A DNA stretch of 64,000 bases from assembly GCA_015179045.1 (NCBI GenBank), contig WHUZ01000006.1, positions 744,001-808,000 of the forward strand, read 5' to 3'. This document shows, one piece after another, positions 38,877 through 48,716 of this stretch. The first letter of the stretch is position 1. Every line of letters starts with the position of its first letter. A program made the translations under genes and the position numbers. The stretch comes from Kalaharituber pfeilii (taxonomy: Eukaryota; Ascomycota; Pezizomycetes; Pezizales; Pezizaceae). Under the pieces are notes generated by a model. The model did no database searches. It worked only from the letters and a program-made list of their open reading frames with translations, and was not told where the DNA came from.

Positions 38877-40799
38877 TTATGTGTTCATGTAACTAATTAT
38901 CACGTCAGTGGGCCACCAGAAGAGAGGGGGGATGAAACAACTTACGTTGAAGCGTCAATTCCATCTTCTGGGAATGGATCAAGGGAAACCTCAAACCTCT
39001 CCATAATCTTGTCCAACACTTCGGCATCCTCCTTTGATGAAACGAAGGAGATACTCAAGCCTTTGGTACCGAAACGACCAGCACGACCAACTCTGTGGAG
39101 GTAAGAGTCGGGGTCTGCTGGAAGATCGTAGTTGATGGCAAGATTGATCCGTTCAATATCGATACCGCGACCAAAAACATCTGTTGCTACGCAAATTCGC
39201 TTGTTGAACTCCTTGAACTGCTTATATCGAGCAATTCTGAAAAGCACATAAGCCAATGAATTATGCACTACAGAGCCCAATGGAGGAAACCTACCGCTCT
39301 TCTTGAGATACGCCACTATGGACTGCTATACTCGGGAAGTTACATTCGGTCAAGAGTCGATTTAACTCGTTCGCCCTCAAGGTACTCTTGACGAAAATGA
39401 TAACTTGATTGAACTCCAATTGATCCAGAAGTTCATTGAGCTTTCTGTTCTTCTCTCGCTCATCCAGCTTGATGTAGTATTGTTGAAGCCCATGGAGGGT
39501 GAGTTTGGTCTCGTCATCTACATAGATCTCAAGCGGATTTTGCATGAACTTTTTGCAGATTGGTCGGATTTCTTGCGAGAGTGTTGCACTGAACATCATG
39601 ACTTGCTTCTGCTGAGGGGTTGCGCGGAAGATTTCTTGGACGTCCCTTCGCATGTCTGGTATCTAATTAGCAAGAGGATGACAACATAACTGTGGGAAGC
39701 TGAATCCTACCGATCTGCTCCAACATCTTGTCACACTCGTCCAGAACGAATACTTTCACGCTTCCTAATCTGAGATGCTTATCCCGTACCAATGCGTTCA
39801 GCCTTCCAGGAGTCGCTACAATGATATGAGGGTGCTGATCTTTGTTTTTCAGAATCTCAATGTCTTTTTGCATCGGCGTTCCTCCGTAAAAGACTGCAGT
39901 ACGGACTTGTGGCATGTACTTGCTGAACCGAGCGTATTCGTTCTTGATTTGATATGCCAATTCTCGTGTGTGGCACATGACAAGAACAGAGACCTCTCCA
40001 GCAACAGGGTCAACTTGTTGCAGAGTAGTAAGCACGAAGACAGCGGTTTTTCCGAGACCGGACTTTGCCTGACAGAGGACATCTGTACCAAGTACGGATT
40101 GGGGAATGCAAACTTGCTGAACTGTAAGGAGGGCCCCGAGAAGCTATGTTAACCGCGCATTCTCCATCTCGGTATACACCAATACATTAACGTGTGATGA
40201 ACAAAGCAAAGGCGTTTCAGAGGCTGTGGCGTCCTCGCGTCTCTTCTTTCCCTCTCTTCACCCAAAGCCCTCTATCAACAGTATGGCAAGGTACTTGACC
40301 ACACAGATGATGTCCGTAGGCATATGACCTCGCAAGCCCCACGACGACTGCCAAAGCAGCAGCAGGCAAAGGTATATCAAGATATAGTAGAGTGTTTTTG
40401 CTACATTCTTGGAGAATGCTTTGCTCTTTAAAATGTCGGTGGGAACGAGCGAGGACGAACGACGAAGATGACGACGAGGACGACCACCAAGCGGAGATAA
40501 TGACATAGAGAGTAGGGAGCGTGATGTTCTATGATGGGAGAAGAAGTAGACTGACCCTCGGAGGGATGCTCGAACCCGCAGTCGGTGATAGCACGTAGCA
40601 GCTCTGGTTTCAGAAGAAAATCTCGAAATCCGGTCGAATGAATGCCGACATAGGATCCCTTCTTGTCTGCGGCAGTTGCTCCTGAAGGAGCCAAATCTTT
40701 TTTCGTAACGCTCGCGTCGCCATTGGCAGCAGAGGTCGGGGCCTTTGTTGTCTCAAGCTCCTCGTCGGAGTAGTCGATCAAGTCATCCTCGCCAGACAT
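38877..40799 (-). CDS. SUB2: SUB2/UAP56 DECD-box RNA helicase, 5 exons, 440 aa
   Basis: ATP-dependent RNA helicase of the TREX complex, acting in spliceosome assembly and mRNA export in the nucleus. Exons, in coding order: 40799-40556, 40121-39711, 39655-39295, 39236-38946 and 38892-38877. Introns are 434, 55, 58 and 53 nt and all keep the frame. Motifs: Walker A AKSGLGKT at residues 100-107, the DECD box at 209-212 (the Sub2 hallmark in place of DEAD), SAT at 241-243 and HRVGRAGR at 386-393. The N-terminus [14 protein letters not shown] is typical. The last exon is only 16 nt (codes for YMNT plus stop); without it, the intron donor GTAAGT itself supplies an in-frame TAA. The first intron is eight times the size of the others, immediately after the Q-motif region begins. 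Length and every motif fit an intact, functional single-copy gene. Confidence 0.96.
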
Positions 40800-41404
40800 T
40801 TTGTGTTTTGGGGAAAAAGAAGAAAAGGAACGGTAGAACGTAATGGAGAGATGTATTTACGGATACTTATAAAGACGTGGGACGTGGCAACAATCAGGAG
40901 ATGAAAGGTACAGTGTGTGGGAGAGGAAGAAATGGTGATGAAAGGCTCAATGGAATAAAGCCAGCAACTTCACATTACCCCTAACCCTTATGTTAGTCAG
41001 CAAGCTCTTCTATGCCTTGCTTATGTAAGGTGCTCTATAGTTCTTACACCAGGGAAAGGTCAGTCTCATGCCAAGAGGAGCAATTACCTACTGCAGACCA
41101 CCGCCGCGGTCATATGGAATATTGGTATCCATATACTGAAGATTCCTGTAAAAACAGTTCAGCACTAAAACTTCCAGAACTCGAGCCTGCCTTGTGGACA
41201 AGTGTGAAGACTGACTGTACTGTAGTGCCATCACTAGTAGTGCCATCACTACAAGTACTGTACGTAGTAAATCTTAGAAATTATGGTTAATAAGTCATAA
41301 TATCAAGCCGCATGGTGATCGCCTTCGCTTCCCTTCTTGGGTAGCTAACCAGTTTCATTATCTAACCCCCTTGCACCATCCAATTGTTGCAAGCCTGTTA
41401 CATA
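40800..41404. other. SUB2 upstream region
   Basis: Contains the presumed promoter of the minus-strand SUB2 gene. It includes a purine-rich stretch near 40810-40830 and a direct duplication AGTGCCATCACTA at about 41224-41250. No other gene seen. Confidence 0.5.
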
Positions 41405-41506
41405 CTCGCTGCTTCGGAAAGTATTGGAACGCTGCATAAATCTTGTGCCTTTTGGAATAAGTGCAAATTTGTTATGCAGCGTTCCAATACTTTCCGAACC
41501 AGCGAG
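41405..41506. mobile_element. Short MITE with 35-bp terminal inverted repeats
   Basis: The arms CTCGCTG..TTCGGAAAG..TGCATAA (41405-41439) and their reverse complement (41472-41506) differ by one base. They enclose a 32-bp centre, giving a 102-bp element with no coding capacity. The family is unknown; target duplication is not clear. Confidence 0.8.
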
Positions 41507-41857
41507 GAGTAGTTTGCCTGACCTGTAATTCCTCTCGCGGTAGGCTGCCAACTTAGAGTCCAAAAAAATGGCAACTACAGTCAGACCTTGCTATAATGAA
41601 CCTCGCTATAGTGAAAACCTTGCTATAATGAACACACCACGCTCTCGGATTTCCATCCCCATACAATTTAACCTTGCTATAATGAAATCACACCAAATAG
41701 TGTAATGAAAAAAAATCTAGAGGAAGTTATTTTTATCTACATACAAATTGTTCTTGCTATAATGAAAAGATGCTCATGAAACCCATAGAAACCCCCCTGC
41801 TACTGCCTTGCCTCCTGCGCACGAGTGATTCTTGAGCAGCCCAGAAAACAGCAACTA

Positions 41858-42143
41858 CCGTATTAACTCACATAAGAGCAAGAAAACAAACGCGCGCTAG
41901 TTCGGTCTTGGCAAAGTTCTCAGCGCCAGTGCGCGTGTATCACGCACGGGCACGTAATGATCCCCGAATTACCGCGATGCTAACCTCAACACCACGGAGA
42001 TTCGTAGAGAAGCTGGAGATTAGCCGTGCTTAGTAATGCCAAGATTGCACGAACAGCGCGCTAGCGTGATTAATGGCGCCTGAGTCCTGCCAAGACCGAA
42101 CTAGCGCGCGTTTGTTTTCTTGCTCTTATGTGAGTTAATACGG
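41858..42143. mobile_element. Nested MITE, 286 bp, with 56-bp perfect inverted repeats
   Basis: The two ends, from CCGTATTAACTCAC inward for 56 bp, are exact reverse complements, and TA lies on each side (41856-41857 and 42144-42145). It has inserted into the pogo-like element. The perfect arms imply a young insertion relative to its host element. Confidence 0.9.
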
Positions 42144-42281
42144 TATGTCGCTAAGCACTAGAGGTTGGTTTAAACCAGGTTGTGAGTGTCTGTTGCTTCC
42201 AGGTATATTGCTGGTATAATTCTCGCCGCTGGCTAGTAGATATCTCGACTGTTAGAGCTCTGATCACGGAAGTCAATCTAC

Positions 42282-42369
42282 AGTGACCCGTGAAAAGTCT
42301 TGGGGATTCGGCAATATTGGGGCAAGTGTATCATGCAACCCTAATCCCCAAGTCCTTTTACGGGTCACT
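42282..42369. mobile_element. Nested mini-MITE, about 88 bp, with ~27-bp inverted repeats
   Basis: Arms start AGTGACCCGT and run to CTTGGGGATT, mirrored with about three mismatches. It is inside the pogo-like element. A degenerate copy of one arm is seen near 36442, which supports a dispersed family. Confidence 0.75.
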
Positions 42370-43063
42370 ATGCTATTGATTTACTTTTGATTTATATTTT
42401 TCTCCCACTATCACTGCTCCTTACATTTCTATTTCCATTTCTAATCATCACTACTACCACCGTCCCATTCGAATTGATTTCTTAATGTGGCTATTTCCAT
42501 TACTAGTAAGTCTTAATTAGTAGCCGAGCTCAGCAAGGCTCACGAACTCAGCTGCCAAGACTATATGACTAATTTTCCACAATTTTCTATACTGAAAACC
42601 TTGCTATAGTGAAAACAAAGGGCCGAAGTTTATGTATTCATTATAGCAAGGTCTGACTGTACGTGATTGCCAGTTGTATGTTCATGCATGCACTTGAGGA
42701 TGAATCGAAGATTTGAATTAGCCCATGCGGACGGTGCAAGGCCCATTGCTAGAATCTGATGTATACATTTAGAGCTCTCTAGTCTGGTTGCAATACCCCC
42801 TCCATATAGACGGTGTAGAGGTTGCGACCAGACAAAGTGAAGAGTTACATCATGTTGTCTCCAGACATTCTACTTAAGTTTGGTACGAGGCTATGATAGT
42901 CTGAAGTGCGAGGCTGGCCTAATTGTAGTCGTGCGCAACTTACTGATCTATTATTAGAGGGATTTTGCAACCCTGTACGTAACCCTGTAGGGTGGAATTC
43001 AAACCAACATGAGTAAAATGAAGTATCCCCAAACTGTACAAGACCACAAGACAAGCTAGTTTA

Positions 43064-44112
43064 TGGTGGTGTTCATCAAGAAGGGACCAGGTGTAACACT
43101 GGCTTGCTCGCTGACTAATACACCAAAATACCTTGCCCCCAGCGTTCTGACCCCCCTTTTGCAATTTCTCTTGACAATTCAGCGCCGCCGCATACGGAGT
43201 ATCTCTACAGCAAAACTGCTTTTTGACAGCGGATAACTTGAGTTAGGTATCTGAGAGTAAGTATATCCTAACCTATAGCATTTTCTAGCTCTAAAAAATA
43301 TAAACATTAATGTAGTGATACGATAGTATTGGAGCCGCAGTACTGAAAATCAAAATGGGTTGTCTGAGCAGGAAAAGAAGAGCTTGCTTGCTTGCTTCTC
43401 AAGCTGCTGCAAGCAAGGCGAAAAGGAGAGCGGTTATGCATACAGTGGAAGTAAATACCCTCGAGCTAGTTACAGTAGAGGTGGATATTTCCAGACCGCT
43501 TGTGTATAGCAAAAGTGAAGAGTCTTTAGTGGATGAGTCTGAGTGGGAATCAGAGGAGAAGCAGGAGGAACAACATGAGCAGGATATTCAGAACTTGAGT
43601 ATGATGGTGGAAGTTTATAATGAGCTGATGAAGAATACAATCAATGTGGACTTCTCTCCTGTTAAGTTCAAATATCAGAGTGGAGTTCAGGTGTCTCACC
43701 AGACAGTATGGCGGCATAACCATACTCAGCAAGATTTACGAATCTCAGCTGCCGGGATGTTGACCATTGTTTTGCTCAGCAGCGGCACCTCATAGAGTGG
43801 TTAAGTAGGTAGATCATTTCTGTATATAGTAATTTTTCATTTTCCACTAGTACTAATTCCGCAATTTTTGGCTGTCTTGGCATGTAACTCGTCAGGTGCC
43901 CCCCATATAAACTATAAAATTTTTGATCTCATATTTCTCAATGCCACAATTTTTTTTTTTAATTTGGACTCCGAAGGGTTGTAGAGCAGACAAAATAGTA
44001 CATATTTACGGGTTTTAAATTTTAATCAGATGTGGTCAGGTAATGAAATATAATTTCTCGTTGAAGTCAATAATTTTGGTCGACAGGGGTCCCTTCTTGA
44101 TGAACACCACCA
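43064..44112 (+). mobile_element. TA-flanked DNA transposon, 1049 bp, 25-bp TIRs
   Basis: Perfect inverted ends TGGTGGTGTTCATCAAGAAG(GGACC) are flanked by TA at 43062-43063 and 44113-44114. Removing the element and one TA restores alignment between the two arms of the surrounding fold-back, so the borders are well defined. It carries one frame of 146 codons and no transposase core, so it is non-autonomous. Confidence 0.88.
43355..43795 (+). CDS. Transposon-borne ORF, probably N-terminal remnant of an element protein
   Basis: The frame lies inside the TA-flanked transposon and codes for 146 aa: a basic, Ala-rich start (RKRRACLLASQ), an acidic Glu-rich middle, then SGVQVSHQTVWRH and QQDLRISAAGMLTI. 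The last part resembles the N-terminal region found ahead of the endonuclease domain in some fungal transposon proteins; this is a weak recollection, not a domain call. After LTI the in-frame text reads VLLSSGTS and stops, while the next frame continues FAQQRHLIEWLSR, so one base may be missing in the TTTT near 43761-43764. No DDE catalytic domain follows. Confidence 0.5.
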   Translation: MGCLSRKRRACLLASQAAASKAKRRAVMHTVEVNTLELVTVEVDISRPLVYSKSEESLVDESEWESEEKQEEQHEQDIQNLSMMVEVYNELMKNTINVDFSPVKFKYQSGVQVSHQTVWRHNHTQQDLRISAAGMLTIVLLSSGTS

Positions 44113-44675
44113 TATGTCAGCTTAGAACTCCACAAGATACATGAACCTCAGTTTACTATCATGACCATCAACTTCACCCATTGCAATACCAACGCCAGTT
44201 TGCTCTTCTCAAGATTGATGCTACTGGAGTATTTCCAAGTGATACTCCTAGGTGTGTAGTTTGAACTTGAACAGTGTTAATATTACAATATGGCTACTTC
44301 TCATTACAAACCCCCGATAGAGTATAAGTAGCATTTATGAATACTACTATCAAGTGGTTAGGGAGATATTGAATATATCGAACATTGATAAATTTACCTG
44401 GTTGAGTTATGCCTTGTAGATATAATAATTATCAGTATTTGATCTTGTCCAGTATGCTTGGTATTTTTTTAATATATTACTAAGCGTACTCATTGGTTCC
44501 TCCCGAGAGACTTGCCCTCTTGTGGTTGTTTGTTGTACACGGCAGTCGATTCTGAATTCCACCCGCGTCAACAGTTATTAGAGGGATTTTGCAACCCTGC
44601 CGGCCTTAATTCTGTGGACTTGTTGCGACAGCAACGGAGCTGAATTGGTTAGATACCGACATGGGCCCCTGGCCT

Positions 44676-44740
44676 AGAATTAAGACCGCGCTAATAGAAT
44701 GGCCTTATTAAGGCCACTCTGTTAGCGCGGTCTTAATTCT
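44676..44740. other. Near-perfect 32-bp hairpin at the centre of the fold-back
   Basis: The two arms, from AGAATTAAGACCGCGC to GGCCTTA and back, match at 30 of 32 positions around a single-base loop. This is far longer than chance allows and marks the symmetry axis of the local rearrangement. Confidence 0.9.
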
Positions 44741-44887
44741 GAAGAGACGACAACAAACAACCACAAGAGGGCAAGTTTATCATGAGGAACCCTGTGAGTA
44801 CGCTAGTAATATAAAAAATTTTATCAAACATATCAAACAAGATCAAACAAGTCCCAAGTGTACAATAATCAGTTCTGCTATCTCAGC

Positions 44888-45121
44888 TCATGTGAATCGG
44901 AGATATTCGATGCATTCAGTATCACTCCAACCACTTGATAATAGTGTCCATGAATACTGCTCGTATGGTATTGGAGGCCGGTAACGAGAAGTTACAGTAG
45001 ACACATTGCGACGCCGTTCAAGTTCAAACTTCATACTTAGGAGTATTGCTTGAAAATACCCCATTATGACTAATCCAAGTGCAATCTGGCGTTTGCGTTG
45101 GCGTTCAAGTTGGGTATCCAT
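44888..45121 (-). pseudogene. Transposon-derived ORF fragment in the right fold-back arm
   Basis: A 77-aa frame beginning MDTQLERQRKRQIAL and including SRYRPPIPYEQYSW and SGWSDTECIEYLRF. The same sequence is present, decayed, in inverted orientation in the left arm at about 44170-44410. The position just inside a transposon end and the spacing to the TIR suggest the start of a transposase gene (a PIF/Harbinger-type N-terminus was considered, unproven). No catalytic residues are included. Confidence 0.5.
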
Positions 45122-45317
45122 AGTGAACTTGATGATGACGATGAAGTGAGGTTCCTACATCACGTGGAGTTCTAAATTTCATGCGCTGGGGTTCTGGACC
45201 GTTCTTGTACAGTTTGGGGTTACTTCGTCTTACCCATGTTGATTTGAAATAAGTCCTGCTGGGGTTATGTACAGGGTTGCAAAATCCCTCTATTATGATA
45301 CATACTTTTCCACTGCT

Positions 45318-45447
45318 AACGCGGGTGGAATTCAAAAGCCCCGGGGACCCATGTCAGCATCTAAACCCGTTCAGGTCCGTTGCTGTCGCAACAGGTTTTT
45401 GAATTCCACCCTGCAGGGTTGCAAAATCCCTCTAATAGTCTGGCTAA
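45318..45447. repeat. Palindromic repeat carrying GGTGGAATTCAAA and CAAAATCCCTC motifs
   Basis: GGGTGGAATTCAAAA at the left and TTTTTGAATTCCACCC at about 45396-45411 are inverted, followed by GCAGGGTTGCAAAATCCCTC. The same motif pair appears at 42952-43005 and 44550-44600. The piece around GTTGCGACAGCAACGG at 44624 is an inverted copy of 45376-45392. These belong to one dispersed inverted-repeat family. Confidence 0.7.
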
Positions 45448-45451
45448 TAGT

Positions 45452-46056
45452 TCGCAAACCAAAATAATGTATGCAACTCGACAGGGGATCAAAAGTGAAG
45501 AAGGTATGACTTTTTGTGTATGGGATTTTACACACAAAAATACGAAACATGTATTTTTTCACTGCATACAAGTTAAAAAGGTATTGCATAATTCAATTGA
45601 CTACGGAGTACCATAACAGTGAAGCTGGTCCAGCACACTTCTAGCTAATGACAGGAGCCTTTCTTTTATCATTTTACACCACTCTTTTGAAGCTCTTCCA
45701 CCTCATTTGTGCATTCATCATGTAAAGCAATAATTCAGATGCACTCAACTCAAGTCGTTTCTTGATTGTGAATTTCATGACTGAAATCTTTGCATGCCAA
45801 GCTCGGATTTTCATTTCGCTACTGTACGAGGCTTTAGTAGCGGGTGATTCGAGGCTGTGACTGGGAAATGGAGTTGTGCGAGTTGGTTGAAAACAAACAT
45901 TAAAGCGTGTAGCTATGCGAAGCGTGTAGGAAATGCCAGTAGAGTAACAAGTACTGTATTACATAACAAACACGTGGACGCTATCATAACAACTATCCCT
46001 GTCACATTGTATGCGCATTTTTGAAGACTTCCCCCCTACCCCTGAGTACTCGGGGT
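45452..46056. other. Spacer between the DNA-transposon nest and the Copia element
   Basis: AT-rich DNA with no recognised gene. The palindrome CCCCTGAGTACTCGGGG near 46039-46055 stands just left of the Copia target site. Confidence 0.45.
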
Positions 46057-46061
46057 GCGGC

Positions 46062-46333
46062 TGTAGCAACATATGCGGAAAAGATGCACAGGGATGCGTA
46101 TAGTATTGTTCACTCTTATGTCTTGTGTATTCAACGTACAGTATGTGCTCCTAACATCCACCTATTTATAGACATGAGCTGCTAGCAAATTGTGCGAGTA
46201 TAAAGGTTGCTCATCATCACAACACGTATCCACAACTTAGATTCCTCATCACATGGAATAACCTTATACCATAATCTCGGTTCATAGTCTCGGTTCATAG
46301 TCTCGGTTCATATGCATTGCATAATCTTCAACA
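46062..46333 (-). repeat. Copia LTR (3' LTR in element orientation)
   Basis: 272 bp, base-for-base identical to the other LTR by direct comparison. Near its end (start in element sense) are three tandem TCGGTTCATAGTC units. Directly next to it, in the internal region at about 46334-46343, the coding strand reads GAGTGGGAG, a candidate polypurine tract for plus-strand priming. Confidence 0.95.
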
Positions 46334-46562
46334 CTCCCACTCAACCGTATGCTCGCACATTCAAACAGATGCTTTCAATCACAAAATCAATATATATACA
46401 ATCCTCGTAGCCTCATTAAAACTCTCGATGCCTTTTTGCATGCCGCCACAGAAAAAACCCAGTGGGAAAACCTGTGTGAGAGAAAGAGTGCCACTCCCAG
46501 AAAATACCAAAAATCGGAAAAAATCAGAGACGAGATTGAGTCATAAAATTCAGTAAATCATA

Positions 46563-46958
46563 TCATGAAATAAATAAGAAATCAAAAAATAAATATCTCA
46601 GGAAATTGTACGAACTCCCATTGCAGCCATATGCCTCTTGTGTTTTTCTTTCGTCAGCGGTTTTGTAAGAAAATTGATTCGGTAGGAATGTGACGGAGTG
46701 TAACCGATTCGCGTTCAATGACTTCACGGATGAAATGATGCCTGATGGCAATGTGTTTCGTTTGATCATGCGGCGCAGCCAGATAGCTTCCTTGCAAGCT
46801 TCAGTTGTAGCTATATATTCTGCCTCAGTAGATGATAGAGCCATGGTGGGTTGTTTTCGCGATTTCCATGAGATTGCAGCACCAGTGAGTGTAGACACAT
46901 ATCCTGATGTTAAACGCCATAGATGAGCCCATAATTGAGCATCTGTAGAAGGTATCAA
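46563..46958 (-). pseudogene. Copia RNase H remnant
   Basis: The translation contains ISWKSRKQPTMALSSTEAEY and ATTEACKEAIWLRR, the conserved C-terminal RNase H signature of Copia polyproteins. Frame continuity with the RT fragments is lost. Confidence 0.9.
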
Positions 46959-47016
46959 TGAACTCGTTTTGCGGTAGTGCTGGCGTGCTCTGCTGTGGGG
47001 TTTGAGCTGAAATGCC

Positions 47017-47850
47017 TTAGTACTGTGTAGGTGATCTGGGCGAGTTCCTAGTATGCGTAAATCGATTTCCCACTAGAGAGTTTGGAGTGAGAGGCGTCGA
47101 GAGGCCTTTTGACGTAACTTGAATACCGAACGTCTTTATTATTGAGGTAAAGTATCTGGTTTGATGGAGATGTAAAGTTCGGTTCGTTCTTGCAGCTCCC
47201 ATATCTCCCACTTGCCTCAAACCCTTCCGGCTGTGCTATATAAACCTCTTTAGCTAGTTCAGGTAGTAACAATATCCATCTGATCCCTTAATAACTAGCC
47301 GAAATGTATTTTGTCTGATGAAGCTGACTTGTACAATTGGGTCGATCCCTCTCGATTTCAAGTCCTATGAATTACTCGTGCAGGTCCTAGGTCCTTTCAT
47401 GTTGTACTTTGTCGATAATTTATGCTTGACTCCTATGACTTTCGCTTTCTTGCTGATAGATGAGAAAAGGAGAATATCATCAACCCATAGTAGAAAAATG
47501 ATTGATTCAGTCCTCATGATGTAAAGATTGGAGTCCTCGGTTGAGCATGTAAAACCATATAACGTCTTTCTGAGATGACAAACGAGCGTTGACCTTGATT
47601 CTGAATTAACTTCGTATCCTTCAGGTTGCTCCATGAATACCTCTTCATAATTGACCCCTTCAATTTGCTCGTATCCTTTGATAACTAATCGAGCCTTGTA
47701 ACGAGTACTGTCGTCGGCATTAATTTTCTTCCTGTAGACCCACTTGCATCCTATTACTCCCCCCTTGCTCGGCGGCAGTACGAGTTCCCATGTCTTATTC
47801 TTTAACAGTGACTGATATTCTTCGTCCATAGCCTTTTCCATTTCTAGCAT
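47017..47850 (-). pseudogene. Copia reverse transcriptase, collapsed by internal deletions
   Basis: The piece at 47850-47365 has the RT start (WELVLPPSKGGVIGCKWVYR, KARLVIKGYEQ, YEEVF) jumping directly to EQPEGYE, LRKTLYGF, then SNLYIMR and LLWVDDILLFS. The stretch between YEEVF and the QPEGYE motif, which holds the first catalytic Asp region (MDVKTAFLNG in the family), is missing, as is the segment after LYG. The VDD motif itself is present. A second QPEGFE-like copy and HLHQTRYFTSIIKTFG lie in other frames at 47272-47017. It cannot encode an active enzyme. Confidence 0.88.
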
Positions 47851-48004
47851 TCATGACTTTGTATAGCTTCGTAGTAACTTGTAGGTTCGTCAACTTGAAC
47901 TGCGGTGCTAGTGGAATTTGAATGAACTCAAAGGGCTAGGATAGCATCTTGAGATTGCTTGCTCAATGTGTCCTGCAACATTGGCTGTGGGTACTATATT
48001 GTAT

Positions 48005-48100
48005 GCATTGTTCGTGAATTCAGAAGTGTCAGTCATTCGTGTATCTTCATATGCATTGTTCGTGAATTCAGAAGTGTCAGCCATTCGTGTATCTTCACAC
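48005..48100 (-). repeat. 48-bp tandem duplication inside the Copia element
   Basis: Two copies of a 48-bp unit starting GCATTGTTCGTGAATTC. The minus-strand frame encodes a repeated 16-aa block (DTRMTDTSEFTNNAYE). Confidence 0.88.
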
Positions 48101-48330
48101 ATCGATTGAGTAGAGGTATCCTTGTTCTGTATACTCCCGTTGTTTTCAACAGGGGTTTCAGTAATCTGTATCTTCACACATCGATTGAGTAGAGGTATCC
48201 TTGTTCTGTATACTCCCGCTGTTTTCAACAGGGGTTCAGTAATCTGTATCTTCACACATCGATTGAGTAGAGGTATCCTTGTTCTGTATACTCCCGCTGT
48301 TTTCAACAGGGTTTCATTGATCTGTATATT
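48092..48330 (-). repeat. 79-bp tandem repeat, about three copies, inside the Copia element
   Basis: Copies start at 48092, 48171 and 48249 (TCTTCACACATCGATTGAG). The spacing of 79 then 78 bp means the reading frame changes between copies, since neither is a multiple of three. Partial units with GTTTTCAACAGGGGTTTC continue to about 48435. It occupies the place where integrase would be expected. Confidence 0.88.
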
Positions 48331-48494
48331 CTCACTCCCACTGTTTTCAACAGGGGTTTCAATCCTCTCGTTCCCACTGTTTTTAGCAGGGGTTTCTATA
48401 TTCTCTCTCCCTCTGTTTTTAGCAGGGGTTTCTTAACATCTTCGTTCAATTTTGTATGCGATGACTCTCATTGCTTTCAATGATATGCACTTCT

Positions 48495-48716
48495 ACTTCG
48501 CCGTATCTTTCAACGACGGAACTCTCTTCACCATGTCTTTCAATGATGGGATTCACTTCGTCATGTCTCTCAATGACGGTATTATCTTTGTCATGTCTCT
48601 TAATGACAGTATTCTCTTTGTCATGTCTCTCAATGTCAGTATTCTCTTTGTCATATCTCTCAATAATAGTATTCTCTTCGTCATGTCTTTTAATGACGGT
48701 GTTAATTGCATCAATA
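48495..48716 (-). repeat. 30-bp coding minisatellite inside the Copia element
   Basis: About seven variants of a 30-bp unit (TGTCTCTCAATGACGGTATT core), which on the minus strand keep an open frame and encode a 10-aa repeat of the type ERHDKENTVI within a frame at 48952-48446. Third-position and conservative changes between units suggest the frame was once maintained. Not a CRISPR: there are no unique spacers. Confidence 0.88.

Larger units (their letters stand above)
41578..42659. mobile_element. Pogo/Tc1-mariner-like non-autonomous DNA transposon, 1082 bp
   Basis: Terminal inverted repeats begin CAGTCAGACCTTGCTATAA and are flanked by TA on both sides (41576-41577 and 42660-42661), the target duplication of the Tc1/mariner superfamily. 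The internal motif CTTGCTATAATGAA recurs several times near both ends, as in pogo-type subterminal repeats. No transposase frame is present. Two smaller inverted-repeat elements lie inside, so part of the length comes from nested insertions. Confidence 0.85.
42952..45294. mobile_element. Fold-back transposon structure interrupted by another element
   Basis: The ends read TATTAGAGGGATTTTGCA on the left and its near-complement on the right. The left arm (42952-43063 joined to 44113-44540) is an imperfect inverted copy of the right arm (45294 down to about 44740). Each arm is about 550 bp. The left arm is split exactly by the TA-flanked element at 43064-44112. The right arm retains a short minus-strand reading frame (44888-45121) whose counterpart in the left arm is decayed. 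The centre (44540-44740) carries a further copy of the TATTAGAGGG end and a strong hairpin. Probably two head-to-head copies of a larger DNA transposon, reduced to their 5' ends. Confidence 0.7.

Noticed and set aside
48495..48716. CRISPR-like array
   Set aside because: The units are contiguous 30-bp coding repeats without spacers, in a eukaryotic retrotransposon.
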